This document shows positions 1 through 6,504 of a DNA stretch of 22,024 nucleotides, in pieces. The position numbers were made by a program, and so were the translations under genes. The notes below the pieces were generated by a model. It saw only the letters and a program-made list of their open reading frames with translations, was not told the DNA's origin and did no database searches. Numbering within the stretch: position 1 is the first letter of the stretch; the number at the start of each line of letters is the position of its first letter. The DNA is from a virus: IMG/VR virus record IMGVR_UViG_3300028398_000016, positions 1 through 22,024 of that record; one strand, given 5' to 3'.

Positions 1-718
1 GCGGATCACGCTTGATATGCGACCCGCTGACAGCATACAGGGCCTTTGTGGTCTGCCCAGGGCGCAACCACCCCCACGTGGCAGCGTACCACTTTCCGCC
101 ATGCTTGACAAATATCCACGGGTTTGCCACCACGCCTCCACCTGGCCACTTATTGGCTGCGTCGTAATCGAGTGTGATCTTATCACCGGCGATCTTGACT
201 GATCTCAGCTTGCTGGTGACCGGCCACTTGCTCACATCGGTGTGGAGCCAGTGTATCTTGGCCAGGTCAAAGTCTGCAGGGGCGCTAGTGCCGTTATCCA
301 CGACCGGCTCTGGCTTTGGCTTAGGTGCCGGCTTCTGCTCCACCTGCTCTTTTTCCTTTTCCACAGGTGCTGGCTGCTCCTGGACCGCCTGCTGATTATG
401 GCTGTCCTTGAGGATGCGCCGGCTTACCGATTCCACGCCTTCAAGGGCCTGCTTCACGGCCTCGCCCACCGCACCGGTTGCGGTGGCTCCCTGACCTGCC
501 AAGGACGCGTTGGCGTTGTTCCGCGTGGTCGGGCTGTTGGCCGCGTCAACGGATGTGCCGGTCTTGGTCCCGGCTGTTACATCGAGCGGCGTGTAGACCA
601 CCAAATATCCAGTATTGCGGATCTTAATGTTGTACTCGCGGACCATTTGGTCGCCGCGAGTATTGGCTTGACTGCATCCTGATAAGATGAGCAGCAGGAT
701 AAGTGCAAGGTAGCGCAT
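1..718 (-). CDS. Predicted outer-membrane lipoprotein (3' end cut by window edge)
   Basis: This reading frame starts at an ATG at 716-718 and stays open to the window edge, so 239 residues are visible and the C-terminus is missing. The N-terminus is a type II signal peptide: Met-Arg, a Leu/Ile-rich core, then the lipobox Leu-Ser-Gly-Cys with the lipidated Cys at residue 15. Ser-Gln after the Cys suggests outer-membrane sorting. Residues 16-115 are Ala/Gly/Thr-rich. Residues about 117-141 form a Pro/Lys/Glu linker of the kind that spans periplasm. From about 150 onward is a compact Trp-rich domain (FVKHGGKWYAATWGWLRPGQ) that looks like a conserved domain of unknown function. I cannot name it. 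A spanin role is conceivable but the protein is long for that. It is the last visible gene, 11 nt after the beta-helix gene. Hand-counted G+C is 38/60 in bases 361-420, well above that neighbour. Confidence 0.85.
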   Translation of the reverse strand, partial: MRYLALILLLILSGCSQANTRGDQMVREYNIKIRNTGYLVVYTPLDVTAGTKTGTSVDAANSPTTRNNANASLAGQGATATGAVGEAVKQALEGVESVSRRILKDSHNQQAVQEQPAPVEKEKEQVEQKPAPKPKPEPVVDNGTSAPADFDLAKIHWLHTDVSKWPVTSKLRSVKIAGDKITLDYDAANKWPGGGVVANPWIFVKHGGKWYAATWGWLRPGQTTKALYAVSGSHIKRDP

Positions 719-723
719 AATTG

Positions 724-730
724 CCTCCTT
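724..730 (-). promoter_or_regulatory. Shine-Dalgarno for the lipoprotein gene
   Basis: The minus strand reads AAGGAGG, five bases before the ATG at 716-718 and overlapping the stop codon of the upstream gene by one base. It fixes the lipoprotein start and suggests efficient independent initiation at this junction. Confidence 0.8.
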
Positions 731-2586
731 TAGTGGATGATCGGCATTGATCCCGTTCGGAACTGCTTTCTGACAAAATATCCAGCCCGGATCCAGTCGT
801 TGATAACCTGAGCAGTAAACTTCGGGTCCCAGTTGATTCGGCTCATGCCACGGATTTTTGAGTAAAAATCTTCAAGCGTACTCCCATCGCCTATATGCTG
901 CATGTACGCTGGAATATCTCTGGTCGGGTCTGGGTATGCAGGTTCTTCAAATTTTGCTGTCGGTTCCCATTGAGCTTTCCACTGCGCTGGTGTTAATTTT
1001 TCACTATCAGGTGTTGGCCATATAAACGTCACGTCCTTTGCAGTATTATTGTATGTATTATTTGAAAAAGTTACCCCGTTTAAAATTGCACCAGATCCGC
1101 CGGCACGATCGTCACTGTACCATCTTAGTTGCCCCCATGTATATTGATTATTTTTAGAGTCAAATATATTGTTTTCGAATTTAACTCCTGTAAGGTCTAG
1201 CAAGCCAGAGATATTTATATGAGCATCCCATTTTGGTTCATCAGTTGTACTATTGTACGCATTTTGAATAAAAATGTTGTCATGTACAACTAGATTTCTG
1301 TCTCCATAAGGTTCTGCATTATACGCCGGAGTTCCGTCTCCAAGGGCTGCGTGCAACCCTATGCTCCTAATCATATCAGTATCGGGCGCCATATGTGCAA
1401 AAAGATTTCTCGCAATCTCAACGCCATCTGCACCGTCTATGCCAATTGCCCAGGCTAAGTTTTGTAGTGATGGTCTCGTATAAGCAGAATTTATGATAAC
1501 ATTGTCGATAAAGCGTGCGTTCTTTACTCTGTGTTTAATCTGCCCGTTATTTGAGAACCCACCTATTGCGATATTAGTGTCTACGTATAAATTGTTCTTA
1601 ACAGCTAGATTGTGGCAATAAATATCACCATCATCTGGTGCCACCTGATGACTATCAATAACAAATTTTGTGCCAGTATTGCATGGCCTGGATAGTATAT
1701 TATTTTTGAATACTGTATCATCACCGGGAGTAAGATAAACATTATGATTTCTGACGCGGTCACCACCTTCCGGATAGGTCATATCGTACCAGCCGTTGTG
1801 GTCCCAAATGTTTTCCTCAAAAACACATTCTGAACAAGTTCCAAGATACTGGCCAGCAAAAGAGTTCAGGTCTATTGCAACATTGCGATAGAAGATATTT
1901 TGTTTTATGCTTTTTGCAACATCACATTGCATATTGAAAGCGATATTTTTGAATCTATCACCTTCAAACATAAGCCCTGATTTTTCCTCTCCAGCTCCTG
2001 TGTAGCCATATATTACGTGGGATGTGTTCACTTTGTTTCCATTATATACTGATGATGATGGATCAGAAAAATCATCGTATATTTCAATGTTCGCTATAGC
2101 AATATACTTTAATGTTCTAAACGTCATTCCCCATATCTCTGAATCTGCTGATGCAGGCCTCCACGAAGGTAGATCACCGCTACCCCCCCACCATGAAATA
2201 AGAAAAGGTTCAGCGCCACTTCTGCCACTGTGAGCAGGCAGCGTGTCCCTATTCAGGTTAAATCTGAATACTTGCCCACGTTTCAGTAAGATCCAGTCTG
2301 GATACCCGTCACGTGTGAGGCTAAGAGCTTTTGCCATAGTTGCACAGGGTACAACTGTACCTGATGGGTTAAACGGGTCAGCGCCAATATTATCTGCGGT
2401 GTAGTAGTTGCATGTAGAATCATTCCCATTTTCGCTGAGATAAACTATTCTTGTATCAGTAGAAGGGGTAAAGATCGTCCAGCCATCGGCATCTTTGGGC
2501 AGGTTTATTCTTTCGGCAACTGCATCATGTGCAGTTGCCGAAAGCACCATCACTACTACAAAAATTATTAGTTTGTGCTTATCCAT
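730..2586 (-). CDS. Secreted right-handed beta-helix protein, possible polysaccharide lyase or depolymerase
   Basis: This 618-aa protein starts at ATG 2584-2586 with AGGACGGAT just upstream and overlaps the preceding gene by 19 nt. Residues 1-24 are a Sec signal peptide ending DAVA before Glu-Arg-Ile. Residues about 205-515 carry repeated parallel-beta-helix rungs of the form hydrophobic-x-NN-(I/L/V/T)-(F/Y), for example FKNNIL, VKNNLY, IARNLF, VHDNIF, FENNIF and FSNNTY. Several Cys residues (59, 81, 221, 251, 254, 302, 324) suit disulphide formation after export. The last 70 residues (DPTRDIPAYM to NDWIRAGYF) look like a conserved C-terminal tail seen in other secreted beta-helix proteins. 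The fold is well supported. Substrate and catalysis are not, since I could not assign active-site residues. Base composition is AT-rich (19 G+C in bases 1021-1080), unlike both neighbours, suggesting recent acquisition. Confidence 0.85.
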   Translation of the reverse strand: MDKHKLIIFVVVMVLSATAHDAVAERINLPKDADGWTIFTPSTDTRIVYLSENGNDSTCNYYTADNIGADPFNPSGTVVPCATMAKALSLTRDGYPDWILLKRGQVFRFNLNRDTLPAHSGRSGAEPFLISWWGGSGDLPSWRPASADSEIWGMTFRTLKYIAIANIEIYDDFSDPSSSVYNGNKVNTSHVIYGYTGAGEEKSGLMFEGDRFKNIAFNMQCDVAKSIKQNIFYRNVAIDLNSFAGQYLGTCSECVFEENIWDHNGWYDMTYPEGGDRVRNHNVYLTPGDDTVFKNNILSRPCNTGTKFVIDSHQVAPDDGDIYCHNLAVKNNLYVDTNIAIGGFSNNGQIKHRVKNARFIDNVIINSAYTRPSLQNLAWAIGIDGADGVEIARNLFAHMAPDTDMIRSIGLHAALGDGTPAYNAEPYGDRNLVVHDNIFIQNAYNSTTDEPKWDAHINISGLLDLTGVKFENNIFDSKNNQYTWGQLRWYSDDRAGGSGAILNGVTFSNNTYNNTAKDVTFIWPTPDSEKLTPAQWKAQWEPTAKFEEPAYPDPTRDIPAYMQHIGDGSTLEDFYSKIRGMSRINWDPKFTAQVINDWIRAGYFVRKQFRTGSMPIIH

Positions 2587-4214
2587 ATCCGTCCTACCTC
2601 GATGTCAAATTGCTGATTATCCTCATTGGTCATAAGCCCAACAATAAGGTTAGTGAATGAAGCATTATTATCACGAGTAAATGTTATCGGAGTCTCGCTG
2701 TCAACCTGCAAGGTTGATGCTGTAACATCTGTAGGATCGGTGTGGACATGCACTGTATGCCAATTGCCATCTTGCAAGTTTATCGTGCTTTGTGCGTTAG
2801 ATGTTGCCCTTATGTAAATATACGACGCTGGAATGCTACTATCATTTGCCAACTGGACACTGTAGTACCCGTTAGTAGTGCTGATACCAAGATCGGTCCT
2901 TGCTCCTATTTGTAAAAACTCTGGCCTCCACGTGGTATAAGTCATCGCTGCGTTATCGACCTTCATTTCTATATAAAGGTCTACTGCAACAGTGTTAGGA
3001 TCAATGTTTGTGCCTGAAATATCGGTGTATTTTGCAAACTGGTCGTTGGCTACCGACCCACTACCGAAACTCAGATAAAGCCCCTCTGTACATGATCCAG
3101 TTGGCGGGGTGCCGGTTAGAGCATAATCCTCATTATATGTGACACTTGTACCCACATTCCCCGTCCCCGGTGTCCAGACATTTTCAGCACCCGTCCCGAG
3201 CCAGCCCTCGTTGAAAACATTGCCGTCTTGGGGAGTTGTACACGATGTTACTGTGCCAAACGTAGCTGATCCAGCTTTATCCGCATCCAGAATGACCGTA
3301 CCATCCGTTGCGGACGACCCAGTAATATCACCCGTCCATCCTGTCCATTCCCGACCGGATGCAGCGACAGCTGTGATCCCTGTCAATGTCGTGCCGGTAG
3401 CTTGCGTCGTGGTGCAATCAGTTGCACCATTTCCGCAATTGATAGGATCAGCCCCGGTCAGATCCCACTGGATTGCGTCTCCATTACCCGGATCGGTGAC
3501 GGTGAGGGTGTAGTTGACCGGATTGGCCGTGTAAGTCCCCGTAAAAGCGTACAGGCCGGTGCCAGACTGAAAGAAAGCTGAACCGGTTGAGCTGTTGAAA
3601 ATCCACGTCCCTGCCGGATTATCTCCAGGACTTGGGTCTGTGGCTTGCTCGACGTATGAGGTGCCGCCGGTATCGGTGGCCGAGATGATCGGGTTGAGCG
3701 GATCGGTGTTATCTACAGTCACGTTGGTGCCAGCGACGACCGACTGCAACGCACTATCTCCGGGGGCGCATTGATTGGCACCGGTGCCGATGAGTGCCAT
3801 CATGGATCCGTCGTCGATCCGGTATAAGGTGCCATTGTACCAGGTCCACCCATAGTCTCCAGCGGCAAGGTTGGTGGACGGATCGACCGTGTTGTTGCCA
3901 CCTGATCCCATCCACCAGTTACCATCGGTTGCCGACGTGCTGTAGCCAGGGGCAACCAGCTCACCAGCGGCATTGACGTAAATACTGCCCTGCTTGAGCA
4001 GCTTGCCGGTTATATCAGCAAATATAGCCAGGTAGTCTGTTGTGCTGGATGCTGGGCCGGTAACCTTGTCGGAATACAGTTCTGTAAAATTACCGTTTAT
4101 TTTATCTTTTTCGGTTCCCCAATATACGCCAGAGCCACCAAGAATAGTTTGCTGTGCTGCGAGTGCAGTTTGTGAACAACAAACTAACACGATAATAAGC
4201 AATGTTTTTTTCAT
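2568..4214 (-). CDS. Exported fibre/lectin-like modular protein
   Basis: This 548-aa protein starts at ATG 4212-4214 in an ATGA overlap with the 61-aa gene, with GGTGGA seven bases upstream. Residues 1-20 are a Sec signal peptide (MKKTL, hydrophobic core, TALAA). Residues about 35-75 resemble phage tail-fibre shaft sequence: INGNFTELY, then VTGPASSTTDYLAIF and DITGKLL. Residues about 235-325 resemble a divergent InlB/bacterial repeat (GREWTGWTGDITG to AGSATF). Residues about 325-548 look like a concanavalin/laminin-G-type lectin domain (LQDGNWHTVHVHTD, then VDSETPITF). Function is likely carbohydrate or surface binding, but that is inferred. Coding sequence is a composition mosaic: 36/60 G+C at 3361-3420 and 37/60 at 3901-3960, but 22/60 at 2641-2700 and 23/60 at 4081-4140. 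This fits module swapping. Confidence 0.8.
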   Translation of the reverse strand: MKKTLLIIVLVCCSQTALAAQQTILGGSGVYWGTEKDKINGNFTELYSDKVTGPASSTTDYLAIFADITGKLLKQGSIYVNAAGELVAPGYSTSATDGNWWMGSGGNNTVDPSTNLAAGDYGWTWYNGTLYRIDDGSMMALIGTGANQCAPGDSALQSVVAGTNVTVDNTDPLNPIISATDTGGTSYVEQATDPSPGDNPAGTWIFNSSTGSAFFQSGTGLYAFTGTYTANPVNYTLTVTDPGNGDAIQWDLTGADPINCGNGATDCTTTQATGTTLTGITAVAASGREWTGWTGDITGSSATDGTVILDADKAGSATFGTVTSCTTPQDGNVFNEGWLGTGAENVWTPGTGNVGTSVTYNEDYALTGTPPTGSCTEGLYLSFGSGSVANDQFAKYTDISGTNIDPNTVAVDLYIEMKVDNAAMTYTTWRPEFLQIGARTDLGISTTNGYYSVQLANDSSIPASYIYIRATSNAQSTINLQDGNWHTVHVHTDPTDVTASTLQVDSETPITFTRDNNASFTNLIVGLMTNEDNQQFDIEVGRIWISTN

Positions 4215-4396
4215 AGTAATTCCACCGTATCAAGCATTTCAAGAGTATTAAGTAATTCTAACGTTGTTTCTACCGGTGGCGGTGCTGTGCCTGTACTGTT
4301 ACTGTACAAATACAGTAATTTTGGTAAAAAAGTAGCGTTAGCTACCGCTGCACCCAAGATTATCGCAACTATTATGCAAAGTTTAACGCGCAACAT
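4211..4396 (-). CDS. Small exported or membrane-anchored peptide with TLELLN-type repeats
   Basis: A 61-aa protein of unknown function. I start it at ATG 4394-4396, which has GGTGG six to seven bases upstream and overlaps the preceding stop by 14 nt. A longer form would begin inside the preceding gene without better support. Residues 1-21 form a signal peptide or single membrane anchor (basic MLRVK, then Ile/Val/Ala-rich, ending VANA). Residues 32-44 are a Ser/Thr/Pro linker with PPP. The last 17 residues contain three near-identical six-residue units, TLELLN, TLEMLD and TVELL, predicted to form an amphipathic acidic/leucine helix. The gene sits between two secreted-protein genes, with ATGA coupling to the next. 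No family recognised. Confidence 0.7.
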   Translation of the reverse strand: MLRVKLCIIVAIILGAAVANATFLPKLLYLYSNSTGTAPPPVETTLELLNTLEMLDTVELL

Positions 4397-4811
4397 AGAG
4401 CACCACCGTTCCTTGCGCGCCAACAACCGCATTATTTAAAATAGACACCGTTAACTGCGAACACACGTATCTTGGTGAATATGTTGCGCCGATATACGGC
4501 ACAGCTTGTTCCGCGACAGTTGCTGATCTATCAGCGAGCGCATTACCCATTATATCGACTGTATCCGCATCACGTAACGAAACATCGTACAAATCAGTTG
4601 GAGCCGGTGTGCCGGGCACTGTTGTTACTTGCAGCACAAACCCACAAATTTTGTCTATCTGAAATGACTGGACAGCACCAGTTGCGTCAGCTTCCCAAGG
4701 AATTTCGATTACTGCATACGTTCCTGTATCCCGATGAACACTGCGTGTTGTAGCAGCTTGTGTAACTGCACACGAAAAAATTATTAACATGAGTACAAGA
4801 GTCTTTTTCAT
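4383..4811 (-). CDS. Secreted 142-aa protein of unknown function
   Basis: A 142-aa protein starting at ATG 4809-4811, which shares a base with the previous stop (TAATG) and has GGAGG about eight bases upstream. Residues 1-19 are a Sec signal peptide (MKKTLVLMLIIFSCAVTQA) with likely cleavage before Ala-Thr-Thr. The mature part looks all-beta: a HRDTGTYAVIEIPWEADATG stretch, a PTDLYDVSLRDADTVDIMG stretch, and a C-terminal strand ending GTVVLYVAR. This pattern resembles small conserved phage proteins encoded next to tail-fibre genes, but I cannot name the family. Two Cys residues in the mature protein could form a disulphide after export. Its leader resembles that of the 548-aa protein (both MKKTL, about 20 residues, ending in Ala). 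It may be a soluble exported factor or a fibre-associated protein. Confidence 0.8.
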   Translation of the reverse strand: MKKTLVLMLIIFSCAVTQAATTRSVHRDTGTYAVIEIPWEADATGAVQSFQIDKICGFVLQVTTVPGTPAPTDLYDVSLRDADTVDIMGNALADRSATVAEQAVPYIGATYSPRYVCSQLTVSILNNAVVGAQGTVVLYVAR

Positions 4812-4951
4812 TACTTTGCCTCCTTTGCAAGATAACCAACAAGTCCACTGATTGCTGCAAGAACAATATCTTTTGCGTCAAACGGTGTAAAATACAGTAC
4901 CATTCCAGCAATCGCCACAATTCCAAGTATTGTTACTATTTCTTGTTTCAT
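4811..4951 (-). CDS. 46-aa two-helix membrane peptide (holin-like in shape only)
   Basis: This short gene begins at ATG 4949-4951 in an ATGA overlap with the tail-fibre stop and ends at TAA 4811-4813, sharing a base with the next ATG. The peptide starts MKQEIVTILGIVAIAGMVLY and ends GYLAKEAK. Residues 5-21 are a clear membrane span, a short polar turn with Asp-Ala-Lys-Asp follows, and residues 29-42 are a second weaker hydrophobic helix. Overlaps at both ends and a good ribosome site in its last codons for the next gene support it as real. Upstream Shine-Dalgarno complementarity is weak, so translation is probably by coupling. The hairpin-like topology would allow a small holin or membrane-anchoring role, but nothing shows lysis function and no endolysin is visible nearby. 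Confidence 0.7.
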   Translation of the reverse strand: MKQEIVTILGIVAIAGMVLYFTPFDAKDIVLAAISGLVGYLAKEAK

Positions 4952-6504
4952 ACCGCATTATCCCATGTATAGCCTTTTACATGCACCCAAACTTGCCCTG
5001 ATGCAATATACGCACCATATTTTGCGTAAATGTTTCCATTATCTTGCTTTATTGCAATATCAAAGGGTATATCTGCGTTATTGTATAATCCTGATGGAAA
5101 TCCGTTTATATTGTATAAATATCCGTTTGTATTCGTATACGTGCTGTCAGTAAAATAAAAATTTGTAACAGCCGTAGGCGCAACAGAAAAGGAGCACTGT
5201 ACGTGCGCCATAAAAATCATAGCGTTACCTGGCAACTGGACTGTTCCTGTAGCTTCTGTTCCAACAGTCGGTACAACCGTAAATTCAGTAAATCCGTTTC
5301 TACCTGCTGACGGATGTAGTATGTATTTTCCATCAACAATATCGCCTTGCAACAACTCACTCGTTGACGGGTTAAGTACAAAAACGCCAATACATCTGTT
5401 GTCGTTGTAGTACCATCCTTGTCTTTCTTCGTTGTATGTCGGTGTCCATTCTGGACATAACCTAAAATACGCTGCATCGTTTATTGGCTGCGTAGCGGTA
5501 ACCGCTGTATCTAAAAGGTACAAATATGCGACATTTCCCCCTGGCGGACCCGGGCTACCGGCAATATCATAATCAATAGTAACTGTTACCGGAGAAGAAG
5601 CAATACGAACAAGTGCATCATCCGCCGTTGTTGTTAATCGGTATACTCCGTGATTTATGGTGATCGTAGACGTATTATTTACAGTAATGTTTGCACGCGC
5701 AACAACACCGCATTTACTGATAATATTTGCAACAGCGTCAATTATTTTAGAACGTAATATTGCAATATAATCCTCACAAAGAAATTTCTCAAGCAAATAC
5801 GGCCTTCTTATTGTATTTGTCGCAGCATTGCCTTTAACAAGTGTAAGACCAGAAAAAGTATACATATTTCCTCCACCAAGTACAATAGGATTAGCCCCAT
5901 CAGCTACAAAGGTTATTGGATTATCCACAGATATAACTGATACACTAATAAGCCCAAAGCCAGTAACTTCCACGCTACCAGATTTTACGGACAACGTAAC
6001 CGTTTCCCCGGTCATAGCAGCCATATCGTCGTTTGTATGCTGAATTTTTACACCAAGCGGAAGTGAAATATCTCCTTCTGCAACAAACGTTATAGTACCG
6101 TCAGCAGCGCATGTCCACGCGTCATAAATATCATCTCCAGCAACAACAGCCGTTCCTGATACGTAACCATTTTCATTGCTTCGCGCATCTGCGTTGATCA
6201 ACAAATTTTCAACTGGTGCGTCATCAGCGGCCATATATGCTTGGTAATTGTCTCTGGTCATAACAGTGACATCGCTCGCGTCCTTGACAACAATCTTGTA
6301 TGGGTCCCGATCAAGGTAAATGTCCGCCTCACCGCGACTGTCGAGAATTACCGGGTTGCTGTTTTTTATTGTGCCTTCCGGATCGGAATATGTATCCTTC
6401 AACGTACTGGTACCGGCTTCATAGAAATACACCTTACCGCCAGAAAGCGGGTTACCAAGGCTGTCGAATACAGAAAATTTCGGAAATTCAAGATTACGTT
6501 TCAC
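4948..6504 (-). CDS. Tail fibre/tailspike receptor-binding protein
   Basis: A 518-aa protein using a GTG start at 6502-6504, supported by GGAGG seven bases upstream and a GTGA overlap with the giant gene's stop. Residues 1-85 match the N-terminal domain common to podophage tail fibres and spikes: FPKFSVFDSLGNPLSGGKVY, FYEAGTST, TYSDPEGT, NPVILDSRGEADIYL, and YKIVVKDAS. Residues about 98-247 fit a second tail-fibre module that starts ENLLINADAR and ends RRPYLLEKFLCEDYI, a variant of the familiar 'EELALCQRYY' ending. The C-terminal 250 residues, beta-rich and ending VHVKGYTWDNAV, are probably the host-recognition part. It occupies the place of the P22 gene 9 tailspike, directly after the ejection genes, but its N-terminus is not the classical P22 head-binding sequence. 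No enzymatic motif is apparent. Confidence 0.85.
   Translation of the reverse strand: MKRNLEFPKFSVFDSLGNPLSGGKVYFYEAGTSTLKDTYSDPEGTIKNSNPVILDSRGEADIYLDRDPYKIVVKDASDVTVMTRDNYQAYMAADDAPVENLLINADARSNENGYVSGTAVVAGDDIYDAWTCAADGTITFVAEGDISLPLGVKIQHTNDDMAAMTGETVTLSVKSGSVEVTGFGLISVSVISVDNPITFVADGANPIVLGGGNMYTFSGLTLVKGNAATNTIRRPYLLEKFLCEDYIAILRSKIIDAVANIISKCGVVARANITVNNTSTITINHGVYRLTTTADDALVRIASSPVTVTIDYDIAGSPGPPGGNVAYLYLLDTAVTATQPINDAAYFRLCPEWTPTYNEERQGWYYNDNRCIGVFVLNPSTSELLQGDIVDGKYILHPSAGRNGFTEFTVVPTVGTEATGTVQLPGNAMIFMAHVQCSFSVAPTAVTNFYFTDSTYTNTNGYLYNINGFPSGLYNNADIPFDIAIKQDNGNIYAKYGAYIASGQVWVHVKGYTWDNAV

Noticed and set aside
242-682. 146-codon plus-strand frame
   Set aside because: Shadow of the lipoprotein gene, which has a lipobox and strong Shine-Dalgarno site on the other strand.
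4754-4811. Lipobox in the 142-aa protein (IFSC)
   Set aside because: Phe at the -2 position is atypical and a good signal peptidase I site (VTQA before Ala) follows, so it is more likely a soluble secreted protein.
4687-4926. 79-aa minus-strand frame over the 46-aa gene region
   Set aside because: It crosses the well-supported 142-aa secreted gene out of frame. The true small gene is in another frame with overlapping start and stop.
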